This document shows positions 52,421 through 60,836 of a DNA stretch of 64,000 nt, in pieces. Location: positions 62,001 to 126,000 of the forward strand of contig NZ_SETE01000001.1 in assembly GCF_004152935.1 (NCBI RefSeq), read 5' to 3'. This DNA comes from Brumimicrobium glaciale. Lineage in GTDB: Bacteria > Bacteroidota > Bacteroidia > Flavobacteriales_D > Crocinitomicaceae. The notes under the pieces are model-generated. The model searched no databases, was not told the DNA's origin, and saw only the letters and a list, made by a program, of their open reading frames with translations. How positions within the stretch are numbered: position 1 is the stretch's first letter; the number at the start of each line of letters is the position of its first letter. Both the position numbers and the translations under genes were made by a program.

Positions 52421-52612
52421 ATGTCAGGAAATAATCGCAACAATGTTCATGTAGGTGCAGAAGTTAGAATAGTATTGAAAAAAGACCAAAGAACAGGAAC
52501 GTTAACCGAAGGTACTGTCGAAAAAATATTGACCAGTTCACCAATTCATCCACATGGAATAAAAGTAAGATTGAGTTCTGGAGAAGTGGGGAGAGTTAAA
52601 GAAATATTATAA
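52421..52612 (+). CDS. ywbE: YwbE family protein (DUF2196)
   Basis: A 63-residue basic protein of the YwbE family. Seen: the whole short domain, VHVGAEVRIVLKKDQRTGTLTEG, then GTVEKILTSSPIHPHGIKVRLSSGEVGRV, which is the known family core (a small beta-barrel with a conserved H-P-H-G-I-K-V-R-L). The family has no firmly established role that I know of; the fold and charge suggest RNA or nucleic acid binding. It follows baeRF3 in the same direction, and a strong terminator ends it. Confidence 0.88.
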   Translation: MSGNNRNNVHVGAEVRIVLKKDQRTGTLTEGTVEKILTSSPIHPHGIKVRLSSGEVGRVKEIL

Positions 52613-52616
52613 AAAA

Positions 52617-52649
52617 ATGGAGCTGCGAATAATTCAGCTCCATTTTTTA
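52617..52649. terminator. Terminator of ywbE, probably bidirectional
   Basis: ATGGAGCTG / CAGCTCCAT stem, A7 on the left and T6 on the right, between convergent genes. Confidence 0.9.
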
Positions 52650-52681
52650 TTTTACCGTTTATTAAAAGACATTATTTTCAA

Positions 52682-53398
52682 TTACTTAAAATTAAAATTC
52701 AATCCAATTGTTAGATGTGAATTGTCTTGACGGAAAGAACTTTGAGTTACATTAATACTATAGCCATACTGAACTTGTAATTTAAATCTTTCAAAACCAC
52801 CTCTGATGGTAAGTGCTGGTTCGATCATAAAGTTAGATGAATTAGCATTTAAATAATCTTCTTGGTCCATATTTTCAAATATCAGATTACCATCTACCTT
52901 GTTGTAACTCACATTTACAAATCGAGAGGAAACGGCCGCACTGAAATATTCAGATTTATAACCAAAACTCGGTTGTATACCAAATCGGTATAAATTTGCT
53001 GAAATCTTTCCTGTTGTGCCAGGGTTATTTTCCATTGTAGAAGGGAGGTGATTCTCAAGTTTTCCAAATCCAGCTAAAGCATAAGTTTCAAAGATCCAAT
53101 TTTCCGTAATTGGTCTAAAATATCCCAAACCTATTTCGCCAAATTCTGCTGATCCACCATCACCATTGTCTATATCTGATGGAATAAACAGACCTCCATT
53201 GGCCTGAATTGCAAATCCATCAGTAACGGCATAAGCTCCTTGAAATTCTACTTGATTGCCATTTCCTGAAACACTCAAATTAATTTCTCCTTGCTCGGAA
53301 AGTAGTGGAATATTCTGCGTGTTGGGTGAATAATATTTTGGACTACAAGATCCCAAAATTAATGCTACTGAAGCAAAAAATAATACATCTTTTTTCAT
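52682..53398 (-). CDS. Outer-membrane beta-barrel-like lipoprotein
   Basis: A 238-residue protein with lipobox LGSC (Cys18) and a body of about eight amphipathic strands with aromatic girdles (VEFQGAYAVTDGFAIQANGG, ENWIFETYALAGFGKLE, RFKLQVQYGYSINVT), ending in the phenylalanine-containing NFNFK close to a BamA signal. This looks like an OmpW/OmpA-sized barrel family common in Bacteroidota, unusual in carrying a lipobox. Function unknown. Monocistronic, facing ywbE. Confidence 0.7.
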   Translation of the reverse strand: MKKDVLFFASVALILGSCSPKYYSPNTQNIPLLSEQGEINLSVSGNGNQVEFQGAYAVTDGFAIQANGGLFIPSDIDNGDGGSAEFGEIGLGYFRPITENWIFETYALAGFGKLENHLPSTMENNPGTTGKISANLYRFGIQPSFGYKSEYFSAAVSSRFVNVSYNKVDGNLIFENMDQEDYLNANSSNFMIEPALTIRGGFERFKLQVQYGYSINVTQSSFRQDNSHLTIGLNFNFK

Positions 53399-53523
53399 AA
53401 TTAGTGTTTTAAAATGAATTAATCAGATTTGTAATTTATAAAACTAATCTAAACATTAATTAAAGGAAACTGAAAATTATTTAAGAAATATTATGAATTA
53501 AATATCAGACAAGTAAAGGAAAC

Positions 53524-54045
53524 TTATAAGCTGTAATCTAGCTTTCCATTTATGATTTTAGCAGGCTTTGTGTATGGATGTTCAGTACCTTTGTCTATTT
53601 CCATAATGTGTAAAACTGTCCATCCATCACATTTTAAATAATCTGATAGGAGTGAACGGTGGCAACTCCACCAAACAGCTTCTGCGCACATTATTGTAAC
53701 TTTTTTATTTTTTGCTAATGCCTTTAATTTATCGATTACAATTTTGAATTCTTCTGTTTCCAAATAATCTGCATATCCTTGAAAACTTTCAAGTCGCCAG
53801 GCAGTATTTTGTGAATCCGGTTGCACTTTTCTTCTACCACCTAAAGATTCTAAATGAAGATATTCAAAACCTTTTTCCTTTAAAGAATTCTCAAATTCAT
53901 CTTTATTGAAATGTGGATAACGTTTAGAACCCGGGTGTCTGCGTACATCAACGAGTACATCAATATTGAATGATTTTAGCATTGAGAAAAACTTCTCCAA
54001 GGAATGAGTGGAGTGTCCGATTGTCCAAATTTCTTGATTCATCAT
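53524..54045 (-). CDS. DUF488 family protein
   Basis: A 173-residue cytoplasmic protein of the DUF488 family. Seen: N-terminal EIWTIGHSTHSLEKFFSML, VDVRRHPGSKRYPHFNK, and the C-terminal conserved cysteine/histidine motif IMCAEAVWWSCHRSLLSDYL. These positions are the family's invariant ones and suggest a redox, metal or nucleotide site; no function is established that I know of. MMNQ start; the second Met is an equally likely start. Monocistronic. Confidence 0.92.
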   Translation of the reverse strand: MMNQEIWTIGHSTHSLEKFFSMLKSFNIDVLVDVRRHPGSKRYPHFNKDEFENSLKEKGFEYLHLESLGGRRKVQPDSQNTAWRLESFQGYADYLETEEFKIVIDKLKALAKNKKVTIMCAEAVWWSCHRSLLSDYLKCDGWTVLHIMEIDKGTEHPYTKPAKIINGKLDYSL

Positions 54046-54126
54046 TTTCTTTTTCTTTCAAAATACAGACAAATGGTTAAAAAACGTCTATTTCCGACCA
54101 GCCAATACATAGCAAAGCGTTCAATT

Positions 54127-54957
54127 TTAATTCATTGTAAATAAATAATTCTTTCGATGCAAGCAAATAGGGATCTCAAAAAGCTCACCCTCATCAGTAA
54201 TGAAATGTTTTTTATAGCCCAAATTATATAAAAATTCATGGACTTTTTCTTGGGCTTCTTCTGTTTCTAAATCATCTAAAATTTCTATTAGGATTTTTGG
54301 TTGATGTTTTTTTAAAGTATTCTCTAAGCCTAGAAGTGTAGCATATTCAAAACCTTCAATGTCAATTTTAATAAAGTTAATAGTTTCTTGTGAATGTGTT
54401 TCTAAATATCCATCAATGGAAACGATTTCTACTTTTTCAACCACAGCATTTTCAACATAATTTGCGGTAACCATTCCTAAATTATCTTCACTTTCATCAA
54501 GATATAAAGTTATCGAACCCGGCTCGCTTCCTACGGCTAGTTTTTCAATTTTTACATTCAGTAGATTGTTGATTCTTATGTGTTCTACTAATGCATTGTG
54601 ATTTATTGAAAAAGGCTCAAAACTGATCACTTTTCCTGATTTTCCAACAATTTTTGATGCGTGAAGGGTGAAAACACCCAAATTTGCTCCTAAATCGAGA
54701 AATACTTCTCCAGGTTTAAGATGATTGGCCAGTACTTTTAATTCCGCTTTTTCATATTCTCCCAAAAAGAAAATGTTTTCTTGAATCCAATCGTCTAACT
54801 TCAATTGAAGTTTAAATCCATTGTAATTTACCGAACAAACAACTCCTTTAAATAAATTATAGGGTTTGAAAATACGTTGATGAATTCCATAAAATCTTAT
54901 TCTAAAGAATTGTAATTTAAAAAGTTGTCTAAATATTTTAGCTAAAAGAATTCTCAT
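54127..54957 (-). CDS. FkbM family methyltransferase
   Basis: A 276-residue S-adenosylmethionine-dependent O-methyltransferase. Seen: SAM motif I VFLDLGANLGVFTLHASKI (about 92-110), post-I acidic GKVISFEPF, and the FkbM-type INFIKIDIEGFEYATLLG (about 192-209). FkbM proteins methylate sugars, antibiotics or lipids; the substrate here is unknown. Its ATG directly follows the TAA of the universal stress protein gene (TAAATG), so the two are one operon although the functional link is unclear. Confidence 0.9.
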   Translation of the reverse strand: MRILLAKIFRQLFKLQFFRIRFYGIHQRIFKPYNLFKGVVCSVNYNGFKLQLKLDDWIQENIFFLGEYEKAELKVLANHLKPGEVFLDLGANLGVFTLHASKIVGKSGKVISFEPFSINHNALVEHIRINNLLNVKIEKLAVGSEPGSITLYLDESEDNLGMVTANYVENAVVEKVEIVSIDGYLETHSQETINFIKIDIEGFEYATLLGLENTLKKHQPKILIEILDDLETEEAQEKVHEFLYNLGYKKHFITDEGELFEIPICLHRKNYLFTMN

Positions 54958-55797
54958 TTATTTAGCTGGCAATGTAAATAAAGGAATACTCAATCGCTGA
55001 ACGATTTGCTTAGAAACGCTTCTTTTGAAAAGTTGAGTGAAGAAATTACGTTTTCTTGGCTGAATTGCCAAAATATCAATGTTTTGTTTCATATATAATT
55101 CGCAAATTGCTTCGTCAAAATTGTTTCCAGTCACCACGTAAGATTTCAATTTTTCATAATCAACACCCAACTTCTTTTTCCAGTTTTCCATATTCTCTTT
55201 GGAAATATCAGTAACCTCTTTTTGGTAATGGATACTGCATACATCAGCATCAAAGTATTCTGCAAACTTATTGACTGTATTAAAAGAAACAACCTCTTCG
55301 TCTTTATAATTGGTGAGGTAAGCAATTTTGTCAATTGAGTTTGTCGGGCTAACTTCTTCTGGAATGCTTAACACATTACACGGGGAGTTGTCGATTACAC
55401 CTGCAGCAACAGACCCTAGAAAAACCTCCTTCAATCCAGTTGCGCCAGTTGTTCCCATTACAATGTAATTTGCTTCTTCTTTTCTTGCTAAATCAACAAT
55501 TCTAGAAACAATTTGTCCTTCCGCCATTATGTGCTTAAATTCAATGTCACCATATCCATTATTTTCTGCTTTCCTACGTAATGTTTCAACAGATTTTTTG
55601 AAGTTTTCAAGGGTTTCCATTTCCATAATTTCAAATACCTCCTTTGATGTATTGTGCAAGGCTCTACCTAGTTCTGGAAGGTTGTAAACATGTGCTAAAA
55701 CTAATTCAGCGTTGAGTTTACGTGTTAATTGTAGTGCGTAGAAAAAAGCATTTTCTGCAGCGTTTGAAAAATCGGTAGGAAAAAGTATTTTAATCAT
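54958..55797 (-). CDS. Tandem universal stress protein (UspA family)
   Basis: A 279-residue protein made of two Usp domains. The first (1-145) has an intact nucleotide-binding site: ILFPTDFSNAAENAF, and YIVMGTTGATGLKEVFLGSV with the G-x2-G-x9-G-S/T pattern. The second (about 155-279; IAYLTNYKDEEVVSF, IDILAIQPRKRNFFTQLF) lacks it, as is usual for tandem Usps, and probably serves for dimerisation. Such proteins bind ATP/AMP and support survival in stress. First gene of the operon with fkbM. Confidence 0.92.
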   Translation of the reverse strand: MIKILFPTDFSNAAENAFFYALQLTRKLNAELVLAHVYNLPELGRALHNTSKEVFEIMEMETLENFKKSVETLRRKAENNGYGDIEFKHIMAEGQIVSRIVDLARKEEANYIVMGTTGATGLKEVFLGSVAAGVIDNSPCNVLSIPEEVSPTNSIDKIAYLTNYKDEEVVSFNTVNKFAEYFDADVCSIHYQKEVTDISKENMENWKKKLGVDYEKLKSYVVTGNNFDEAICELYMKQNIDILAIQPRKRNFFTQLFKRSVSKQIVQRLSIPLFTLPAK

Positions 55798-56129
55798 CGT
55801 AGTTTATTTTACTGTAATTTCTGGACACAATTAATTCACTAAGTTAAGAGCAAAATGTATTTAAAAGCGCATAAAAACCTAAAAACTTATTCAGATATGA
55901 TTTAAATCTTATTTGCGAGGTGTTTTAATTCTAATTATTCAATATTCACTGAATTTATACCAATTAAAAATAAAAGTTTACTTGGCTATAGAATCGTCGT
56001 ATGATTAATAAACTTCTTGAATCTCCATTAACTGTAAATTCTAAATAAATTTCAATAGCCTTTTTTAGTCTAAAATTAGATTTATGATCCTTCCAAACAC
56101 GCCTTTCATCTCATTAATTTCACAAACAA
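55798..56129. other. Divergent intergenic stretch, no gene
   Basis: About 330 A/T-rich bases between usp (minus) and the lamin-tail gene (plus). I see no repeat family, RNA gene or terminator in it; only promoter sites are expected here. Confidence 0.5.
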
Positions 56130-56160
56130 TTTCGACAATCATACAATACGTTTATATTTG
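56130..56160 (+). promoter_or_regulatory. Promoter of the lamin-tail-domain gene
   Basis: TTTC (56130-56133), 19 nt, then TATATTTG (56153-56160); one mismatch from the full consensus, 39 bases before the ATG. Confidence 0.65.
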
Positions 56161-56199
56161 TAAGACTTTTGTAGTTTATATATTGAATAAGACTTTTTT

Positions 56200-58779
56200 A
56201 TGAAACATATATTATTGGTTTTTTGCAGCTTCTTTATTTTTACCTCTTGGAGTCAAATGAATGATTCTTTTGATGACGGAGATTTTACAAATAATCCAAC
56301 TTGGGTAGGAGATGTCACTGATTTTAAAATTAATTCAAATAACGAATTACAACTCGACGCTACGGGAACGGCTGAGAGTTATTTATCTACTCCGCACAAC
56401 TTAATGCAACTAGACGATAGAGAATGGCGATTTAAAATAAATTATGGATTTAGCCCTTCAATTAACAACAGAGGAGATACTTATTTAACATCAACTAGTG
56501 CCGATTTATCAACTAATCCAGATGGAATTTTAATGCGTATTGGCGAAAATGGTAGTGCTGATCCAATTTATTTGATTGAAAGAAATGGAGGAGTAGAGAC
56601 AACAATTTTAACGAGTACACCCGCTATTGTTGCAACAAGTTTTGATATTGCGGTTAAAGTTATTTACAATGCGAACGGAGATTGGGAGTTATACACCGAT
56701 TTAACGGGTGGTGTTGGTTATCAATTAGATGCTTCAGCAAATTATCCTACAACTGTTTTAGGACAGCATTTAGGGGTTTGGTTAAAATATACTTCAAGCA
56801 ATGCAACAAAATTCCAATATGATAATTTTTATGCTGGACCAATTCAAGTAGATAATATTCCTCCAACTATAACAAGTGTCACCGCAATTTCATCAACGGA
56901 ATTAGAAGTTATATTTGATGAAGGAATGGATCAAACAACAGGTGAGAATGTTGTGAATTACGCTGTAGATAATGGAGTAGGAAATCCAACTTCAGTTCAA
57001 CAAGATGCTACTAATTTAGGGTTTTTCACGTTGACATTTACGGTGCCTTTTAATGTTGGAGATCTTTACACTTTAACAGTAAGTAATGCCGAAGATGTTG
57101 CAGGAAACGCAATGTCGACACAAAGCGAAACCTTCCAATATGTTATAGCACAAACGCCTGTTTTCGGAGATATTATTATCAATGAATTTCTTCCTGATGA
57201 ATCTCCAGTGGTTGGATTGCCAGAAGTTGAATTTGTTGAGTTGTATAACCGAAGTAATAAATATTTTAATTTAAATGGTTGGAAATTAAGTGACAATAGC
57301 TCTTCAGGAACGATTCAAGATGTTTGGTTATTGCCTGGAGAATATTTAATTTTAGTTACAACAAACGGTTTAGCAGATTATCCTCAAGCAACAACTGTTA
57401 CAAGTTGGGCTTCACTAAATAATGCTGGAGATGATATTGAATTAAGTACCGACGCAGGAATTGTAGTTGATAAATTGTCTTACACAGATAAATGGTACAA
57501 AGACGAAAGTAAGGACGACGGAGGGTGGAGTATAGAGCGAATTAATCCAGATTTAGCTTGTTCATCGGCTGATAATTGGAGAGCAAGTAATGATTCTACA
57601 GGCGGAACTCCGGGAATACAAAACAGTGTTTTCAGTAATACGCCAGATACACAAGCACCATCAGTAATTGGTTTCGAAACTGAACTTCCAAACCGTTTAA
57701 AACTTAAATTCTCTGAAGGAATGGATTCTTTGAGTTTGGAAAATGCCGGATTCTCCTCAACTCCTACTTTAACAATTTCAGCTCGAATTTTAGAAGGTAA
57801 ATATCCAACAGAAATTACTTTTGAATTTATTGAATCTTTAATTCCAGGAAAACTTTACGCTTACGAATTGAATAATTTTTCTGATTGTTCAGGAAATTCA
57901 AATAACTACAGTGGTTCTTTTGTTCTGCCCCAAACTCCAGAAAAAGGAGATTTAATCATCAATGAAATATTGTTTAATCCATTAACTGGAGGAGCTGACT
58001 TTGTTGAGATTTATAACAATTCAGATAAATACATTGATTTAAAAGAATGGGAGCTAGGAAACCATAAAGAAGGTGCGGTTGCTAATTTAAAGGAAGTAAC
58101 GCAAACTTATGTTTTAAACCCAGATGATTACGTTGTGCTCACTGCCGACAGTAATTTCCAATTGATGAATTACCCTTTTGCAATTCCTGGTAAATTCTTG
58201 CAGATGTCAAGTTTACCAAGCTACAATAATGACTCGTCAACTGTTTATTTGGTTTTCAATGACACCGTAATGGATAAAGTTTCCTATTCTGAAGACTGGC
58301 ATTTTTCTTTGCTTAATGATAAGAAAGGTGTGAGTTTAGAACGTTTTTCAGCGGAACAACCATCAAATACAGCTTCGAATTGGCACAGTGCAAGTGAAAC
58401 TATTGGGTTTGCAACACCGGGGAAAGTAAATTCTCAAGACATGAAACCAGGTGAAGAAGGAGGAACCTTAACTTTATCTTCTAAATCATTCTCACCAGAT
58501 GGAGATGGATTCCAAGATGTATTGTTATTAACGTACGAAGTTTCATCTCCAGATTTATTGGGAGATTTGGTTATTTACGACGACAAAGGAAGAATCATTA
58601 AAACTTTGTTTAAAAGACATTTGTTAGGTGGAACAGGAATTGTAAAATGGGAGGGAACAAGAGAAGACGGTACAAAAGCCGCGATTGGTCCGTATATTAT
58701 AATGTTTGATGTGTTTAATCTGGATTCAAGTAAAACGCAAACGGTAAGGAAAGTGGTTACTTTGGCGGGGAGGTTGTAG
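56200..58779 (+). CDS. Secreted protein with two lamin-tail domains and Ig-like repeats
   Basis: An 859-residue exported protein. Signal peptide (1-18), an N-terminal jelly-roll/concanavalin-like domain (about 20-215), then Ig-like domain 1 (about 222-312; STELEVIFDEGMDQTTGENV), lamin-tail domain 1 (about 323-475; GDIIINEFLPDES, VEFVELYNRSNKYFNLNGW), Ig-like domain 2 (about 485-580; LKLKFSEGMDSLSLENAGF), lamin-tail domain 2 (about 590-740; GDLIINEILFNPLTGGADF), and a C-terminal FlgD/CHU-C-like domain (about 765-859; LSSKSFSPDGDGFQDVLLLT). The end domain suggests T9SS export. Lamin-tail domains often occur with surface nucleases or adhesins. Confidence 0.88.
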   Translation: MKHILLVFCSFFIFTSWSQMNDSFDDGDFTNNPTWVGDVTDFKINSNNELQLDATGTAESYLSTPHNLMQLDDREWRFKINYGFSPSINNRGDTYLTSTSADLSTNPDGILMRIGENGSADPIYLIERNGGVETTILTSTPAIVATSFDIAVKVIYNANGDWELYTDLTGGVGYQLDASANYPTTVLGQHLGVWLKYTSSNATKFQYDNFYAGPIQVDNIPPTITSVTAISSTELEVIFDEGMDQTTGENVVNYAVDNGVGNPTSVQQDATNLGFFTLTFTVPFNVGDLYTLTVSNAEDVAGNAMSTQSETFQYVIAQTPVFGDIIINEFLPDESPVVGLPEVEFVELYNRSNKYFNLNGWKLSDNSSSGTIQDVWLLPGEYLILVTTNGLADYPQATTVTSWASLNNAGDDIELSTDAGIVVDKLSYTDKWYKDESKDDGGWSIERINPDLACSSADNWRASNDSTGGTPGIQNSVFSNTPDTQAPSVIGFETELPNRLKLKFSEGMDSLSLENAGFSSTPTLTISARILEGKYPTEITFEFIESLIPGKLYAYELNNFSDCSGNSNNYSGSFVLPQTPEKGDLIINEILFNPLTGGADFVEIYNNSDKYIDLKEWELGNHKEGAVANLKEVTQTYVLNPDDYVVLTADSNFQLMNYPFAIPGKFLQMSSLPSYNNDSSTVYLVFNDTVMDKVSYSEDWHFSLLNDKKGVSLERFSAEQPSNTASNWHSASETIGFATPGKVNSQDMKPGEEGGTLTLSSKSFSPDGDGFQDVLLLTYEVSSPDLLGDLVIYDDKGRIIKTLFKRHLLGGTGIVKWEGTREDGTKAAIGPYIIMFDVFNLDSSKTQTVRKVVTLAGRL

Positions 58780-58784
58780 GGGAG

Positions 58785-59330
58785 GATTGAGGTTTTTTTT
58801 TCCGCAGATCCCGCAGATTTTTTTTGGTTGGGTGATGATTGGTTAGTGGTATGGTTTTTCTCCGCTCTCATTCTCTTTCTCACTCTATTTTTTCTTCCGC
58901 AGATTCCGCAGATTTTTTTTGGTTTTGTGATGTTTGGTTTGTAGGATGGTTTTTCTCCACTCTCGCACTCTTTCTCACTCTATTTTTTCTCCCGCAGATT
59001 TCGCAGATTTTATTTGGTTGGGTGATGATTAGTTGGTAGAATGGTTTTTCTCCTCTCTCATTCTCTTTCTCATTCTATTTTTCTCCCGCAGATTTCCGCA
59101 GATTTTTTTTGGTTGGGTGATGATTGGTTAGTAGGTTGGGTGGTAGGATATTTTGGGGGTAGTTGGTGGAATGGTTTTTCTCCACTCTCGCACTCTTTCT
59201 CCTTGATCCGCATCTTTAGCATCGGGAACTCTATTTTTTGTTCCGCAGATTCCGCAGCTATTTTTTTGTTGAGGGTGATTGGTTGGTAGGATGATTTTTC
59301 TCTTCTCCCTCTTTCTTCTTTCTCCCTTTT
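58785..59330. repeat. Tandem array of a 95-bp unit
   Basis: CCGCAGAT(T)(C)CGCAG starts recur at 58802, 58897, 58992, 59086 and 59243 (spacings 95, 95, 94, 157). Each unit holds CCGCAG(2x) - TTTTTTTGGTTGGGTGATGATTGGTT - ATGGTTTTTCTCC - CTCTCATTCTCTTTCTCACTC - TATTTTTT. The last interval has an extra TAGGTTGGGTGGTAGGATATTTTGG segment and a TTGATCCGCATCTTTAGCATCGGG piece. Inverted copies lie at 34085-34230 and a fragment at 43606-43672. No gene is present. Confidence 0.95.
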
Positions 59331-59334
59331 TTTA

Positions 59335-59370
59335 CGTTAACAATTAATCATTTACAATTAACAATTAAAA
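59335..59370. repeat. GTTAACAATTAATCATTTACAATTAACAATTAA repeat
   Basis: AT-rich family as at 27520-27555, just beyond the cyclotransferase stop. Confidence 0.55.
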
Positions 59371-59375
59371 AAACA

Positions 59376-60461
59376 TTACTCTTTAACCAATCCAATTTCC
59401 AGTAAATTCGGCCAATTCTTTCCTGTAACAAACAACTGTCTCGTTGATTTCTTGTATGCAATTCCATTTAAAACCTCACCTGTTTTGCGGTAATCCAATG
59501 CCATAATACTTGCGTCAATTCTTCCTGTAACCACACCCGTTTTTGGATCGATGATGACCATTTGATTTCTTGTGTAAACGTTCGCATAAATTTTTCCTTC
59601 GATGTATTCCAATTCATTTAATCCCTTTACTGGACCTTCATTGGTATATACTTCGATAGATCTTTTTAATCCAAATGTGTTTGGGTCTCTGAAATATAAA
59701 CGTTCTGAACCGTCAGACATAATTAATTGTTCACCGTCATTACATAATCCCCAGCCTTCACCAGTGTAAGTGAATTTATTCAATTCCTCAAGCGTGTTTT
59801 TATCATAAACGAAACACGTATGTTCTTGCCAAGTTAATTGGTAAAGCTTATCTCCCATAATGGTAATTCCTTCTCCAAAATACTTTTCATCAAGCATTTT
59901 TTTCTCTTGGATTCTTCCAGATTTTAAATCAACTTTGGCTACCATACTTTTTCCAGTTGCCCCAGTTCCGCCCGTACCTTCATACAATTGATCTCCGTCA
60001 AATTCTAAACCTTGCGTGTAAGATGTAGTGGCATGTGGAAATACTTTTAGCACTTCTGCTGAATATTCTTTCGGAAAAACATCAGGAAGAATCTTTAGAA
60101 TTCTATTGTCACGACGGGTTTTACCATCGTTCAATGTTGTTTCTAAAGTCAATTGATTTGTTCCATAACTCCAAGAAGAAGTATTGACAGCAAAAGATTT
60201 TTTATTCTTCTTTATCGGGCCTTCATAAATTACGCTGTCTTTCGTGAAAACTTTAATTGATTTCACTTCTGAAGGCGTAACAATACTAATATCAACTTGT
60301 ATCGATTGTCCTTTTTGAACTGTTGTATTATTAAAAGGCAATTCGAATCTAGCAGGAACTAAGCTTCCACTTTTGATTTCATCCTTATCACCATTACAAG
60401 ACATTAATAATGTAAGCAATAATGATAAAATTGCTAAATAGGAAACTGTTTTATGAACCAT
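59376..60461 (-). CDS. Glutaminyl-peptide cyclotransferase, lipoprotein
   Basis: A 361-residue plant/bacterial-type glutamine cyclotransferase (forms N-terminal pyroglutamate on peptides), here as a periplasmic or outer-membrane lipoprotein: lipobox LLMSC (Cys22), an Ig-like N-terminal part (about 35-130), then the five-bladed beta-propeller with FPHATTSYTQGLEF, GDQLYEGTGGTG, GEGITIMGDKLYQLTWQE, TGEGWGLCNDGEQLIMSDGS and VKGLNELEYIEGKIYANVY, the family's conserved blades. T9SS organisms often cyclise exported proteins with N-terminal Gln after signal cleavage, which fits this envelope setting. The gene follows ytxJ after one base. Confidence 0.92.
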   Translation of the reverse strand: MVHKTVSYLAILSLLLTLLMSCNGDKDEIKSGSLVPARFELPFNNTTVQKGQSIQVDISIVTPSEVKSIKVFTKDSVIYEGPIKKNKKSFAVNTSSWSYGTNQLTLETTLNDGKTRRDNRILKILPDVFPKEYSAEVLKVFPHATTSYTQGLEFDGDQLYEGTGGTGATGKSMVAKVDLKSGRIQEKKMLDEKYFGEGITIMGDKLYQLTWQEHTCFVYDKNTLEELNKFTYTGEGWGLCNDGEQLIMSDGSERLYFRDPNTFGLKRSIEVYTNEGPVKGLNELEYIEGKIYANVYTRNQMVIIDPKTGVVTGRIDASIMALDYRKTGEVLNGIAYKKSTRQLFVTGKNWPNLLEIGLVKE

Positions 60462-60462
60462 T

Positions 60463-60834
60463 TTAAATCGAATTTTTTATTTCACTTGATGAAATACCAT
60501 TGTGAGATGCATTGAAAATTTCTCTTCTGTTTTTAACTACAATTACTTGCGGAGACTGATGATCAACATCCGTTAATTCGCTAATTGCATTTGAAACATC
60601 ACGGTGCGCTATTAAATCGATAAAATACAATTCGCATTTATCGTCTTGTTCCCAACTGGATTCAAAACGGCTCAAGGCCATCGAGGAAATATTGCATCTT
60701 GTGGAATGTTTGAAAAATAATCCCGTCACATTATCCGTTTCAGCGATGGCTTGTTTTAACTCTTCAACCGTTGTAATGTGAATCCAATTCAACTTACTCT
60801 GTTGTGATTTTTTGCTAAATGAAAAAAGTCCCAT
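60463..60834 (-). CDS. ytxJ: YtxJ family bacillithiol-linked monothiol thioredoxin-like protein
   Basis: A 123-residue thioredoxin-fold protein of the YtxJ group (DUF2847), proposed to act as a monothiol bacilliredoxin. Seen: the fold WIHITTVEELKQAI, the active-site region FFKHSTRCNISSMALSRF with a single Cys in C-x-x-S, ELYFIDLIAHRDVSNAI, and the cis-Pro region HQSPQVIVVKNRREIF. Its presence implies the cell makes bacillithiol, an inference. It lies two bases after pheS and one before the cyclotransferase, so the three form one operon. Confidence 0.88.
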   Translation of the reverse strand: MGLFSFSKKSQQSKLNWIHITTVEELKQAIAETDNVTGLFFKHSTRCNISSMALSRFESSWEQDDKCELYFIDLIAHRDVSNAISELTDVDHQSPQVIVVKNRREIFNASHNGISSSEIKNSI

Positions 60835-60836
60835 AA

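Noticed and set aside
58839-59289. Open frames of 66 and 82 codons within the 95-bp repeat array, and similar ones at 33808-34280 on the minus strand
   Set aside because: They exist only because the repeat unit lacks stops in that frame; composition is low-complexity (SHSLSHSIF-like) and both strands give the same pattern.
58785-59330. CRISPR array
   Set aside because: Units are contiguous 95-bp copies with no short identical repeat separated by unique spacers, and no cas gene is near.
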